From assembly GCF_023375975.1 (NCBI RefSeq), contig NC_064422.1, positions 8,423,001 to 8,487,000 of the forward strand: 64,000 nucleotides of DNA, in the 5' to 3' direction. Shown in pieces: positions 45,226-56,842 of this stretch (positions are counted from its first letter, which is position 1; each line of letters starts with the position of its first letter). The notes beneath the pieces were generated by a model, which was not told the origin of the DNA, made no database searches, and worked only from the letters and a program-made list of their open reading frames with translations. The stretch is from Astyanax mexicanus. Lineage: Eukaryota; Chordata; Actinopteri; Characiformes; Acestrorhamphidae. The position numbers were made by a program, and so were the translations under genes.

Positions 45226-45591
45226 AGGAGAACTTTGAAAAAAAAACATATATTCATATATATATACATAGCCTCCTTGCACCGGCTGCTACGCTATGCA
45301 TTCAGTTCAGTAATGGTGGCGCTCTGAGCTGAAGCTAGCATTATGGGATGTAAACAGAGGTTTTTAATAAGGTTCTTGTGTACATTTTAATTTATTAATC
45401 GCTCGTTTTAAATGTCAGGTTCTCCGGAGATTATGCCCCGTGTTACCAGTTTGAAGGGTGTTTGGACAACCTGTTAAAGTTTCTGGATCTCAGAACGCTG
45501 TGGGAGAACGGAGGTGTGCTATTCATCAAAGGTAAATAATTTTTATCATGTTTTACTACAACAAAAGTCCATTTTACACCAGAGTTCTCCT
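45226..45591. mobile_element. 366 bp TTAA-flanked MITE (AGGAGAACT ends)
   Basis: AGGAGAACT at 45226-45234 is mirrored by AGTTCTCCT at 45583-45591, with TTAA on both sides (45222-45225, 45592-45595). The inside resembles a dispersed fish repeat (CAGAACGCTGTGGGAGAACG, TTTTACTACAACAAAAGTCC). TTAA targets are used by piggyBac and Kolobok elements; the TIR is too short to choose. Confidence 0.75.
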
Positions 45592-45595
45592 TTAA

Positions 45596-46619
45596 GTACT
45601 GTGATTTGTGACCAAGAGTGTTAGCAAAAACTTTCAGTGTGCCAGTTTTTCTAGGTTCCTGGATGTAAAATGTAAAATTGACATCACGGTGAGAAACTAG
45701 CCTAGATAGCATGAAATAATAATATGCTATCATGCTAGCTTTTATACTGTATATTAGCCTTATTTATGGATGTACAGTACTCTGTGTCTTGTACTTAGCA
45801 GGTACTGATCTTCTCTGTATGGTTCTCTATGGCATTGCCACACTGCCGGCCTGCCACACTGAGTCCAGGCCAACACAAGCGCGAGGGGCCCGTCCAGGGC
45901 CAGCCACGGACCCTCGTTATTAAAAAAAAAAAAAAAACTACGGGACCTGTCTGCACAAACACAGGCCGATAGAGCTGGAGGGGGAGAGCGAGGGATGAGG
46001 TTTCAAGAAACGTCAGGGAACGACGGCACTGTTTGGACTGCAAATTATTGCTGGCTGAAGGTCTATTATTTTACAACCAGGGATCGCTGTCGAGAGTACC
46101 GGAGTACGGTAGGAGAAGAGAGAGAAAGAAAGAAAGAGAAAGAAATAGAGAACGAGGGATGACGGTAAAAAAAAAAAAAAACGAATAGCCCCTGGCTGGT
46201 TGCCGACGGAGGGGAAAAGGGTTACAAAATATTACAACAATCTTTATAAATATTACAGGCCAGCCGCAGCCCTCGCTAAGAATAGTCCAGGAGGAGGGAG
46301 GAACTAAGAGCTGGGGAGGAACGGTGGTCTACATAAAATCACTACCTTCCCAACCATGAGCTCCAGAACAGGTGGGGGGGCGGTGAGCACACTGCATCAC
46401 AGGGTTTTGAAGGACATGCTTGCATTTGGTTGCATACCGTTTATCAATTTTTTTTCTCCTTTAATTTTAAATAAATCCTTTAATTTTACCAGAAATCGTC
46501 TTTTTGCAGTTTATAATTCCATGTGCCTTAGGTATGAATTCTACCAGTCAGCTATTAAGGATCAGTAAAGCCACTCTGCTGAAGTACAGCGTTATACAGG
46601 AGTTTCAGTTTAGTTCTCC
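45596..46619. other. non-coding; unique GC-rich block 45820-46350
   Basis: 45820-46100 has GC-rich repeat-free sequence followed by an A run (45918-45937) and a GAAA-rich purine tract (46115-46160). No coding frame with motifs. Possible regulatory DNA. Confidence 0.35.
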
Positions 46620-46945
46620 AGCACCGAGACCCAAGACTGCATTAGCTAACCATGCTAATTGCTAGCTCTTTCATTATTCAGAGGTGAGTATATTGGACTG
46701 TAGCTTGCGTGTTTACCGTGTTAAAACAAGCTACGTAGGACGAACCACTAGTTAATATCGTCCTGGCTTACTGGAACTCTCAGGGTTCCTCAGTGTAGTG
46801 CTGTGAAGTGGCTAATGCTACAGGTTAGCTGCTAATGCTAATGCTGCTGCACCCAGCCTAAATGAAACTCTAGAATTCTAAGCTGACTGTACATAAACGG
46901 AAGTGCTTCACACACCCAAATACACAGTTTTAGGAAAGAAATCTG
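46620..46945 (+). repeat. partial copy of the repeat at 3103-3726
   Basis: Shares GCTAATTGCTAGCTCTTTCA-type text, TTTACCGTGTTAAAACAAGC, ATATCGTCCTGGCTTAC and GCTAATGCTAATGCTGCTGC in order with 3265-3560, but lacks both outer AAGGYGC ends. Confidence 0.75.
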
Positions 46946-47209
46946 TTTTTTTTTTTATAATTATAGTTTTGGTTACTTAACTTAGTTTCACTGCATTACC
47001 AAATGGAGCCAGTGCAGACCTGTTAGACCAGTTATTGGACCAGTTTATTTTTCCATTTGCTAGTTTCTCCAATTAGGTGCAGGAAGTGCATGACATCTCC
47101 TAATAATTATGAGCGATTTGCTATTGTTGGAAGTATCGGTCTTTACATTCCTGCCCTTATTTTAAAGATAATTTGTGAAATACCATTTAGAGCATACCAA
47201 CTAAATGAG

Positions 47210-47760
47210 AGGGAGAGTCAATAGCTTACTCCAGCATTAGCATATTGGATACCTGGCTAACAATCCAACACTGCTTTTGCTGTGTCAGAATGCTGAGTTC
47301 TGGCCTCATCCCACCTCACTGCATTAGTATTATCACGCTGGCTACAAGCCTCACTCCACATCTCTACAGTAGCATTAGCATGTTGGCTTCTATCCTTATC
47401 TCACATTAATATGTGGTTCATTTTATTTCACTGCAGCAGAATTAGCATGCTGGCTACTGAGCTGATCCAACATTGCTATCGCTGTATTAGAATGCTGACT
47501 ACTGGCCTCATCCAACATCACTACATTAGATTTATCACTCTGGCAGTTGGACTCATTCCACATTGCTACAGCAGTGTTAGCATGTTAGCTTCTGGCTTCA
47601 CCACACATCACCACAGCAACGTTAGCATGTTGGCTTCTGGCCTTATCCCACATCACTACAGCAGGGTTAGCACGCTGGCTACTGGCCTCATACCACATCA
47701 CTCATTCAACATTACTTTAGTAGTGTTAACACATCGGCTATTGGCCTAGCTGCAGCATTA
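47210..47760. repeat. minisatellite, 45 bp unit
   Basis: GTTAGCATGTTGGC-type text recurs at 47570, 47615 and 47660 (45 bp period); weaker units extend to about 47210. Because the unit is 15 codons, a 112-residue plus frame (47411-47749) stays open with repeats such as MLASGLIPHHYSRVS and TLATGLIPHH. There is no initiation, splice or family evidence that it is a protein. Confidence 0.9.
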
Positions 47761-48638
47761 GTAATCCACAGCTAAACTTCGGCAGATACCAACGCTATTA
47801 TTCCATCCTACCGAACAGTTTTGTAGCACCCAACTGTAGTTAGCTAATTGTGCTGCGAAAACTGGTTTTGAAGTGAAAAAAACTAAATCATCTAAGCATT
47901 CAAATGGTTTAAGGGCTATGACTATATGCAGAACCTTAAAGATTTACCAAAGAACTCTTTAAAAAACACTTTTCTTGTGGGTCTTATACAGCCAGAACTT
48001 TATAATTTGTTGCTATGTCCTATTTATTTCATTTTTTTTTTGTCCATTTTTTGACATTTACGGACTTACTTGGTTCAACACTTCTGGATCTTCACTGAAT
48101 AATTCGAGTTCAGTTTGTTTAAAATGCGCAACTGGTGCCCACTGGTTTCTGCATACACTACATGCTCATGCAATACAGTAGCCAAGTATTGTGATGAAGC
48201 TGTATCTCAACAAGCCATTGCAAAATGTTAAGACATCCAGTCCGAGCCAAATAAATGGTCCAAGCATGTTCATGTGCGTAAATGGTCTAACAGCCCAACA
48301 TCATGTGGCTTCCATCCATCTCAGACAAGCCTGTGCAATTTACCTGAGCCCATAAAGTCAGGTGTAAATTCTCCCGGCCTTTAATTTGCCTCTGACAGAT
48401 TATGAGAGACTCCAGAAGCGCTTTGTCCTCGGCACGTTCCGTTTTCTTTTTCCGAGCCGGAGAACACAGGGAACAAGGCGTCTGTGCCAGCCTGTCCCGC
48501 CTGCAGCTCCGCAAATAGGTTTAAAAAGTCAACTGGCCAACTGGGACGCGCCGTTTTCCTACCCTCTTAAAATTATTTTGGATTTTAGTGTTTTTCTAAC
48601 ACTCTTGTGCAACTTTTAATACTCTCCCTACAGTTGAC

Positions 48639-48640
<2 letters not shown>
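47761..48640. other. non-coding; unique block 48270-48620
   Basis: 48270-48620 is repeat-free and moderately GC-rich with short motif-less frames on both strands. Nothing else recognised. Confidence 0.35.
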
Positions 48641-48682
<42 letters not shown>

Positions 48683-48720
48683 AGAAAGAAAAAGAGAGAG
48701 AAAAAGAGAGAGAGAGAAAA
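48641..48720. repeat. (GA)n microsatellite
   Basis: About 20 perfect GA units followed by interrupted GA/GAAA text. Confidence 0.95.
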
Positions 48721-49320
48721 AGAAAGTGAGTTTAAGTTATAACAGACCAGCCTTGCGACTGCATGTCCAGGCAAATTAAAAGGCAACACTATATCGGGCG
48801 AACCCCGGGTTTTAAGCGCTGTTCGTTCGGAGACTGTAGCGTCCGCTCGCTCCGTGTTCTGGATTGAGGTAATAAATTGAGGGTGATGGCTAATTTTAGG
48901 CAAAACTCAATCCTTCACCGTAAATTGCAGGCCAAGCGGGACCGCTTAATCAAACTCTGTCTGGGTTTGTGGCCAACACTGAAACGAAGGAGAGTTTTTT
49001 CTATTTTTTTTTTCTGAGAAGGTGTTGTTTGGGAGGTTGGAGCGGTGTAGGACGAAATCACAACCTTTCCAAACCCAGACTGTCAGACTGACCCCCCAGG
49101 AGGAGGGAAGAAACAGAACACGCTGGTTTAGAGCAGAAGCTGAAACCGAACGAGGGCCATTAAACCGCAGCGCAGATGGGCGATAAGTTTTACGTAATAA
49201 CGATGTTTGATTAAATGGGAAAAGAGTGTTTGGAGCTACTCTCGAGCTCAGCAGAAGAAGCAGAAGTATGGAGGCTTTTTGCTCAACAGTTAGCACTGGG
49301 GTGATGCATCTTTTTTAATA
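48721..49320. other. non-coding, unique and CpG-containing
   Basis: Repeat-free. A 116-residue minus-strand frame (48946-49296) has no domain, and its Leu run comes from a CAGAAGAAG tract. TTTACGTAATAACG lies near 49188. Regulatory candidate at most. Confidence 0.35.
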
Positions 49321-50586
49321 TACAGTACCAGACAAACAGTTGGACACACCTCTTCTTATTATTCAATGTGTTTTCGTTCTTGGCAAAACGAAAACTATTG
49401 TAAAAAGAAGGATATAAGAAGTGCCATTTGCAACAAGCCACGTAAAGAAAACAGCAAGCATGTAAAAGAAGAAGGTGCTGTGATCAGATAAGACCAAAGA
49501 TAAACTTGTTGACCTAAATGCAAAGCACAATATGTGGCAGAAAATGTACACTGATTATCACCCTGAACACATCATCCTTGCTGTGAAACATGGGGGTGGC
49601 AGCATCATAGTAGAGATGCAGAGATGCTTTTCATCAGCAGTTACAGCGAAGTTGGTCAGAGTAGATGGGAAGATGGATGGAGCTAAATACAGGGCAATCC
49701 GGTATGGAAACCTGTTGGAGGCTGCAAAAGACTGGGAAGAGGCTGGGAAGGAGATTGACCTTCCAGCAAGACGATGACCCTAAACATACAGCACTACAGA
49801 GCTACAGTGGAATAGTGGAAAAGTTTAGATCAGAGATCACAGTAATCATATTAAATAAAATAAAAAATGATGTTTTCAAACAAAGCTGATATTCTGGCCA
49901 AGTTCAGCAAACATTTCTCCATATATTGTACGATTTGTCAATCATGTAATTATCATCATGACAGGCAGGCCTTAATCTAATATCAATTAAATCAAATAGA
50001 ATAAATATAGCCTTTTGAAAAGAAGTTGACATACAGATTCACATTATTAGACTCAAAAAGTTAGATTATTAAGGGTGTTTCCATTTATTGTATGAAAAGT
50101 TGATAATGTAATTATTGTGACAGGCCTATTTAAAACAATAAATATTGTTCAAATATACTGAATAGTATTTGTAATTTGTTTTATAAAACACTGACAAAAC
50201 TACTAGGCTTCAAGTTAAAAATGACAACAGTCCGGGCTTTGGCCTAAATCAATTTCTGTTAGAATGGCCCTGGTCTAAATCCTATTGATCTTCTGTGGAA
50301 AGACATGAAAATTGCTGTTCATAGATGATCTGCATCCAACCTGGCTGAGCTTGAGCTGTTTTACAAAGAAGAACAGGGCAAAAATATCAGTCTCTAGATC
50401 AAGTACAAAGACTTGCAGCTGGCATTGCAGCAAAAGGTGGCTTGACTAAGTATTGATACTTAGGGGCTGAACACTTTTCAGATTTGTGTTTGATTCAAAG
50501 TTTGAAACCCATGCATCTATGACTTAAAATCTTAATGACAAAATCTAAAAAAGTTCAAGTAGTGTGATTACTTTTCTAAGTCACTG
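49321..50586 (+). mobile_element. Tc1-like element with catalytic-domain pieces, interrupted
   Basis: Left flank TACAGTACCAGACAAACAGT is a Tc1-type terminus. The plus strand decodes to YTDYHPEHIILAVKHGGGSI (49545-49605), then after a frameshift FQQDDDPKHTA (49757-49790), which contains the second catalytic Asp. About 430 bp of unrelated AT-rich DNA (49830-50258) follows, then LNPIDLLWKDMK (50268-50312) with the third acidic position changed from Glu to Asp, SNLAELELF and a 3' end CACTG before TA at 50587. Frameshifts and stops make it a dead element. The two ends are of different types, so it may be a chimera of two elements. Confidence 0.85.
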
Positions 50587-51239
50587 TACGCAGGCCGATG
50601 TCAGAATGTGATCTCGCAGACTTGAGTGTGACCATCTGCTTCCTGGTTCTGGAGGTAACCCTAGACTTGCCACAGAAGTACGTGTCACACGTCAGACACG
50701 ACCAGGATCTCCCCCGGCTGAGTGTTCTGCGTTTAAAAACGCTCGTTCAGCCTTTCTGATATGCCCACCATCCTTTCCACATTACTCCGAGGTCAGCACA
50801 AAACAGGGAAAGAATCAGCGTGAAAAAAAAAAAATCGGCCCGACGTTTTTGGAGCCTTGGCCGGCATGCCAAAGAACACGTCCCGGCTGCAATCAGTGAC
50901 ACTCACAATAAACTCTGCCATATTTAATAATTAGACGCAGGAGCGCGGGATACGCTACCTTTCCCATTTCCCCCCTAAAAGCTCAGACTTCAGCCTCCTG
51001 CAGACCGAGCCCGACTGATCCTGAATCTCAGGGCAATTAGCCGAGTGTCTCAGCGAGCGGCGGGGGCAGCTGGAGGGGTTTCCTGCCCCATCAGCCGGTC
51101 AGCAGTTTGGAGGAAGGCGACTGGGATTAGTCTGCGATGCTGGGAGTGAGCTCTAGTTTCACTATGTTCACTGTGTGAGCTGAAACCAGTGTTGATACTG
51201 CAGATTTGCAGAAGAACTGTGCTTTTTAATGCAGTGAAA
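50587..51239. other. non-coding; regulatory candidate 50640-51130
   Basis: Repeat-free with CpG-containing stretches and an AT-rich core ATATTTAATAATTAGACGC near 50920. A short run of 12 A lies at about 50823. No gene. Confidence 0.35.
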
Positions 51240-52045
51240 TAGCATTTTCTTATGCCTTAGTAATCAAATGACTTGACCTAGTGCATTGCAACCACCTGGC
51301 ATACCATAGAAGCAGCTTAACAGCAGCAAAGCTAAGGATAAACATTTTCAACAGCATTTTTTAACAATTGCTGAGCAACAACCTGGAATGTCACAGCAAC
51401 CCCCACTCACCCCCTGGCATACCACAGAAGCAGCTAAACAGCAGCAAACCATAGCAAAACTACTGGGCAAACACCTAGAATATCATAGCAACCACTTAGC
51501 AACTCAATAGCAACCACCTCAGATACCATACTACTGTTTAGCAACAGCATAGCACATGTTTAGCAATCCCCAAAGAAACCACCTCAGATACCATAGCAAC
51601 TGGTTAGCAATGGCAGAATACAAGTCACTAATATGATTAAAAACAGAATAGCAGTTTAACAACTGCTGAGCAACCACCTGGAATATCATAACACTTAGCA
51701 ACACAATGGATATCATCTGACAACCACCTAATAAACAATAGCAACTGCTAAGCAACAGGATAGCAAATGTCTAGCAACCCAATAGCAACTGCTTAGCCAC
51801 GGCAGAATACAAGTCACTTTTCAACAGAATAGCTATTGATAATCATTTTGAATAACATTTTCAATAACTGCTGAGCAACCACCTTAAATATCATAGCAAC
51901 CACTTAGCAACAGCATGGCAGCTGTCTGGCAACCCAACAGTAACCACCTCAGATACCATAGCAACTGCTTAGCAACAACAGAGCAAATGCCTAGAAAACC
52001 CCATAGCAACCACTTGGGATACCACAGTAGCAGCTTGACAGCAGA
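51240..52045. repeat. degenerate AGCAACC minisatellite
   Basis: Dozens of AGCAACCACCT, TAGCAACTGCTTAGCAAC and ATACCATAGCAAC variants at irregular 20-50 bp spacing, which looks like an old expanded array of about 20-25 bp basic units. It lies next to the GTTA array, 65 bp away. Confidence 0.85.
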
Positions 52046-52109
52046 ATACAAGTAAAATAATATTAAAATTAAATAGTTTACTTACCTTTACTTTATACCC
52101 AGTCTTTTG

Positions 52110-52466
52110 AGTTAGTTAGTTAGTTAGTTAGTTAGTAAGTAATTTGGCTAGTTAGTAGTTAATTAGTTAATTAGTTAGATAGTTGGTTAGTTAGTTAGTT
52201 CGTCAGTTAGTTAGTTAGTTAGTTAGTTAGATAGTTAATTAGTTAGATAGTTGGTTAGTTAGTTAGCTAGTTAGTTAATTCGTTAGATAGTTAATTAGTT
52301 AGATAGTTGGTTAGTTAGTTAGTTAGTTCGTCAGTTAGTTAGTTAGTTAATTAGTTAGATAGTTGGTTAGTTGTAGTAGTTGTAGTAGTTGGTTAGTTCG
52401 TCAGTTAGTTAGTAAGTTAGTTAGATAGTTAATTAGTTACATAGTTGTTTAGTTAGTTAGTTCATC

Positions 52467-52531
<65 letters not shown>

Positions 52532-52790
52532 ATTAGTTAGTTAGTTAGTCAGTTAGTTAATTAGTCAGTCAGTCAGTCAGTCAGTTAGTTAGTTAGTTAG
52601 TCAGTTACTTAGTTAATTAGTTAGTTAGTTAGTTAGTTACTTAGTCAGTTAGTTAGTTAGTTAGATAGTTAATCAGTTAGTTAGTTAATTAGTTAGTCAG
52701 TCAGTCAGTCAGTCAGTCAGTCAGTTAGTTAGTTAGTTAGTTAGTCAGTTACTTAGTTAATTAGTTAGTTAGTTACTTACTTACTTAGTC

Positions 52791-52835
<45 letters not shown>

Positions 52836-52843
52836 ATTGCTCC
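52110..52843. repeat. (GTTA)n tetranucleotide array with higher-order structure
   Basis: 734 bp of GTTA units with GTCA, GATA and GTAA variants. Variant blocks recur: GTTAGATAGTTGGTTAG at several places in 52170-52370, and GTCAGTCAGTCAGTCAG at about 52563 and 52700 followed by matching AGTTACTTAGTTAATTAG text, giving a ~140 bp duplicated module. Confidence 0.97.
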
Positions 52844-53816
52844 TATTGCAGCTGCTTTTTAGTTGTGTTTTGAGATGTGTTGCTGCTATCATGTTCTAAA
52901 TGAGCAAAATGTCTCATTTTGATATGTGTTCAAAATATATATTTGCATTCTATTTTATTTTAAATTATTAATATTTTTTACAAAGCATCCCAAATTTTGG
53001 AATTGGTATTGTACATTTGTGAGGAAAAATGTATGTGTAAGCTTTGCTTTTCCAGTTTACTCACTCAAAAGTCAAGAATCTGTAAATAAAAATGTCATAT
53101 GTTATATATTTCTACCAATAATATGATTAAAAATGAAGCTGTCAGAGACCAGTAGTCTACATTTAACAGACTTCACAATCATCTGTAATAAAACATCCAC
53201 ATCCATTACTGCTGTTCTGGCAACCAACTTAAAAAAAAAAATCACTGACCTCAATTTGTATGAACATCAGCCCACTCTAACCCAACGTAATTACTGATTT
53301 ATAATTCACTGTGCTTGTTTTCATTTGCTCTTAAATTGCTGTTAATTGTAGGCAGTTGCAAACAGAGGGTACAAATAAACAGCGCCTGTGCCAGACTGTC
53401 GTAAATGCACGGTGAGATGGACCGCACCTTCACATCATTAGCTCACAGCCTGAGGCACCAGGCCGAATGGTGTTTTTTATTACGGGCATCAGTGCCTCGT
53501 TTTTCAGACTGTAGTGTTTCTTTTTTTGATGTTTGTTCTCATATAAAATTGCAACTAAATGGTAGTTTTTTTTTTTTTTACAGAAGAGAGGGAATCAAAA
53601 TGATGCCATGAGAACTCATGTATCTTAAAGGCTAGAATAAAAAAAGTACTCAACTGACTGATGGATTAATGTGTTTAACTAAAGCTATGTTCTGACAAAA
53701 GTTTGATGTTAAAGCTGAATAATCACTTTTATTTACTGTTGACCTAAATCCTGTACTACACGGATGAATCCTATTATATTTTCATTGTGAGGAACATAGT
53801 AAGGAAATGCATCAGC
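52844..53816. other. high-complexity non-coding block at 53260-53490, enhancer-like
   Basis: Contains TAATTA at 53288-53293, TTATAATTCA near 53300, TTAATTGTAGGCAG near 53342, then a GC-rich flank (CTGAGGCACCAGGCCGAATG near 53450). No repeats inside. Surrounding DNA is AT-rich with T runs. No gene. Confidence 0.4.
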
Positions 53817-53888
53817 AGCAGTTTAAAAAGAGGCGGTGGCTGACTTCACGTGTCGAAGGATGCCCCCCTTGTGTTGGGGCATCACTAG
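53817..53888 (+). mobile_element. fragment of the SINE-associated repeat
   Basis: TTAAAAAGAGGCGGTGGCTG and GTGTTGGGGCATCACTAGTG correspond, inverted, to 29826-29940. Truncated by the adjoining family C MITE. Confidence 0.4.
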
Positions 53889-54236
53889 TGTGGAAAAAAA
53901 ATAGACCATTGAAAAATGATGAGTTTCTTTGATTTTACCAAATTGAAATTGCCTAATTTTTTGCACCAGGAGTAAAGCAGCATAAAGTTATCCAAAAGCA
54001 GTGTGTAAGACTGGTGGAGGAGAACATGATGCCAAGATGTATGAAAAAACTGTGATTAAAAACCAGGGTTATTCCACCAAATATTGCTTTTTGAACCTTA
54101 TAAAACTTTATGAATATGAACTTGTTTTCTTTGCATTATTTGAGGTCTGAAAGCTCTGCATCTTTTTTGATATTTCAGCCATTTCTCATTTTCTGCAAAT
54201 AAATGCTCTAAATGAGAATATTTTTATTTGGAATTA
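53889..54236 (+). mobile_element. MITE family C, copy 3, 3'-truncated
   Basis: Starts GTGTGGAAAAAAAATAGACC and follows copy 2 in order to TAAATGAGAATATTTTTATT, then breaks where family E sequence begins. Confidence 0.7.
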
Positions 54237-54249
54237 TTTATTTTTGTTA

Positions 54250-54603
54250 AAACACACATATTACACATGGATGACATGTATACTAGTATACTAAACACAA
54301 TGTTCACATGCCATCCATGTGTTGAGACAGTGTAATATGTGTGTGTTTTAACTAAAAATATTTACATTTCAGGAATCATAATGTATTATGAAATTAAGTA
54401 AAGTTTACTAAAAGAAAGGATTGACTGAAGTTCAGTTCACTTATTTACTCTGTGTAACATTTAAGTCTTGAAACCAATTTGAAGTTACTTAAATTTATTT
54501 ATTTATTTTATTTATTTGAAATTAAATTTAATTTAAAAAAGGCTAATGCAGAAAGTTGCGAAACTTTTTTAACGTAAATTTGACTCATAATTTTTTCAGT
54601 GTA
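54250..54603. mobile_element. MITE family E, copy 2, 5'-truncated
   Basis: GTAAAGTTTACTAAAAGAAA, GGATTGACTGAAGTTCAGTT and TTTTTTCAGTGTA match the right half of 20218-20828. The first part (54250-54350) is a small palindrome around ACACACATATTACACATGG. Confidence 0.7.
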
Positions 54604-54732
54604 AATTGTAAGTCGAGTTTTTTTTTTTTCGATTTCGTGAAATCAAACCTCAGGTCCTAAATTTGTGATTTTAAAAATGTTCGATCATGTGACTTTGATT
54701 CCACACGTCTGGCTCACAGCATAGAGACAGTA

Positions 54733-54765
<33 letters not shown>

Positions 54766-55255
54766 AGTAACTGGCAGGAGTGCTGAGCTGGAGCACCTGC
54801 CGTTGTGCTGCCGGATGGCGGTGAAGCAGGAGAACTCCAGATGACTTCACCAGACCGTGACGTCCGGGCAGTATGAGGAGAAGTTCCTCTGAGCGTCTGT
54901 GTTTATTTCTGATGTGTCTCCTTCTCTCGCTGTAAATAGCATCACCATGTCCTTCCTACTAACAGTTCATTTAATTCAATATATTTAATATGGATTGATA
55001 GTTTTATATAGTTTAAATCTGAATTTGAACTCCAGGCTGTTTCGGTGTGTTTTTTCTCCGTTTTTGTTTTCAGTTCCTCTTTCAGGTCTTATAACACAGT
55101 AATTATATCAGACAGACACATGCCCTGATCTCTTTTACTCCAGAAGACATACGGCTGCTCAAAAATATAATCATTTAAAATATAAAAGGAAGCAGAATTG
55201 TTATATTTTCCTGGAACTGATCATGTTTTGGTCATAATCTTACCAAGCGCCTGTT
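54604..55255. other. non-coding, unique-looking
   Basis: Includes a (GT)n array at 54737-54765 and a GC-rich stretch 54770-54900. No gene. Confidence 0.35.
54737..54765. repeat. (GT)n microsatellite
   Basis: About 14 GT units. Confidence 0.9.
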
Positions 55256-55865
55256 TTTTTTTTTACTTATTTTTGAATGTATAGACTTTAAATATATTCA
55301 CACCTAAGATATCTTTTCAAAAATGGTTCGACATGAGTGTGTATAAGTTAAAAACATAAGAACATTGATGATAGTTCATTACATGGATTATTTCTTTGAT
55401 AAAATACATGAAGAAACAGTATCATGCGGATTTATTCTTCTTAATAATCACACCTCTAGGATACATGTAGATTACTAAGCCTGACACCCAACTAATACCA
55501 AAACTGATTTACTATACTAGATCATTATTTCCAATTGCTTATAATAACAACAAATATTGTAATAAAGAGTTATTCCACAAAATGATGAGAAAAATACTTT
55601 TATTTAGGACACACAAACAAAACTATATACAAAAATGTAAACTTTTTAGTCTAAATAAATAAAAATGTTTAGTGCAAAATAACTACTAACTACTAAAATG
55701 TGCAAGTAAAATAAAAACGATATAAAGTAGTGCGCACACCATACCTAGCTTTAGTTTGAGTAAAGCAGGTAGTTTCACACTTTTTCTGTGGACAATTTTT
55801 GGTTTGAAACATCATATAAATATGTGTGAAGCACTAAAGGTAAATAATTTGAGTGCTTTTTTATT
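55256..55865 (+). repeat. unclassified interspersed repeat, family G copy 2
   Basis: Colinear with 38262-38965, about 90 bp shorter because of internal deletions (for example in the AACTAATACCAAAACTG region and before GGTTTGAAACATCATATAAA). Both copies start just after a homopolymer (A on copy 1, T on copy 2). Confidence 0.8.
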
Positions 55866-56842
55866 TCCACTTGTGTCACAACTACTTCTACAAACATTCC
55901 AAATGTGAACTAAAAACCTATGTTTTTCATTTTCTGTAAATCAGCTGAAAGAATTTGGTGTCAGAAATCATTTGCTTCTATGAGCCATTTGGATGCTCCT
56001 CCCTTATTGTGTTGTCACAATAAGGAAATCTGAATAGAACCACTCTGACACCACCCCCAACAATCAACTCCCACCAGAGCCCCACCCTCTAGAACAGTTG
56101 AAGAAACAACATTTCAGTCAGCACATTGGAGGATTAGCCAGTAGACTTTGTTTGAGGGAGGGATCTGTATCTACTGCTTATGGCAAGTCAGCAGATGTGT
56201 TTCTATCGCAGTGAATGTGGTAAACGCTGATGGGGTGTGGCCAGCAACATCTTATTTGCATAAACATGATAGAGCCTCTAAACAGTTCATTCTGAAAGAG
56301 ACTGAAATTGGCAAAAATAGAGCTGGTGTGATCTCTCTTTTTATGTGAGAAATTTAGAAATAAAAGTCTCAAATCCTAGGGCCCTATTTTGTAGTGATCT
56401 TAAGGCAAGCCTATAGTCAACCTCTCCACATCTTTACCACTGTATTGGTCATACTTAAACAGTCCAGTCTGAGCTTCTGCAGTGGCGCCCCGAAGACCCG
56501 CTGTAGACCTGCTGTTAGCTTCACCTAAAGGATGTGGTTTCTGACTCACAGCTGCCTCATAGGATGAGAAGTGAGAACGAGAGGAAAAAGCCATCCATTC
56601 TCCTGTCTGCACATCCTTCTATTCTCAGTCTTCTCCAACCACCTGCTTGAACTTGAACAGATTCATCACTCTGTACTCCACTGAGCTGCTGTTATTCTTT
56701 ACTCCTGATTACTGAGCCCCATGACCTGTTTTCACTTTTTTAAAATAAACTTTCTTGAACATTGTGATTTACCTCGTTGTCTTATAAAAGTGACCATGTG
56801 TCCTGAAGAGGTTTTCACCTTTCACCTCTTCACCACTAAAAT
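55866..56842. other. non-coding; possible old repeat, AGGGCCCTATTTT end
   Basis: TAGGGCCCTATTTTGTAGTG at 56378-56397 is an isolated end of the AGGGCCCTAT family. 55960-56375 (CACCCCCAACAATCAACTCC, TAAAAGTCTCAAATCC) resembles dispersed fish repeat DNA but cannot be placed. 56400-56840 shows nothing specific. Confidence 0.35.

Noticed and set aside
47411..47749. 112-residue repetitive protein
   Set aside because: Explained by a 45 bp minisatellite whose period is a multiple of three; no gene context.
52110..52843. Possible CRISPR-like or satellite array
   Set aside because: The unit is a 4 bp microsatellite with variants; no repeat-spacer structure.
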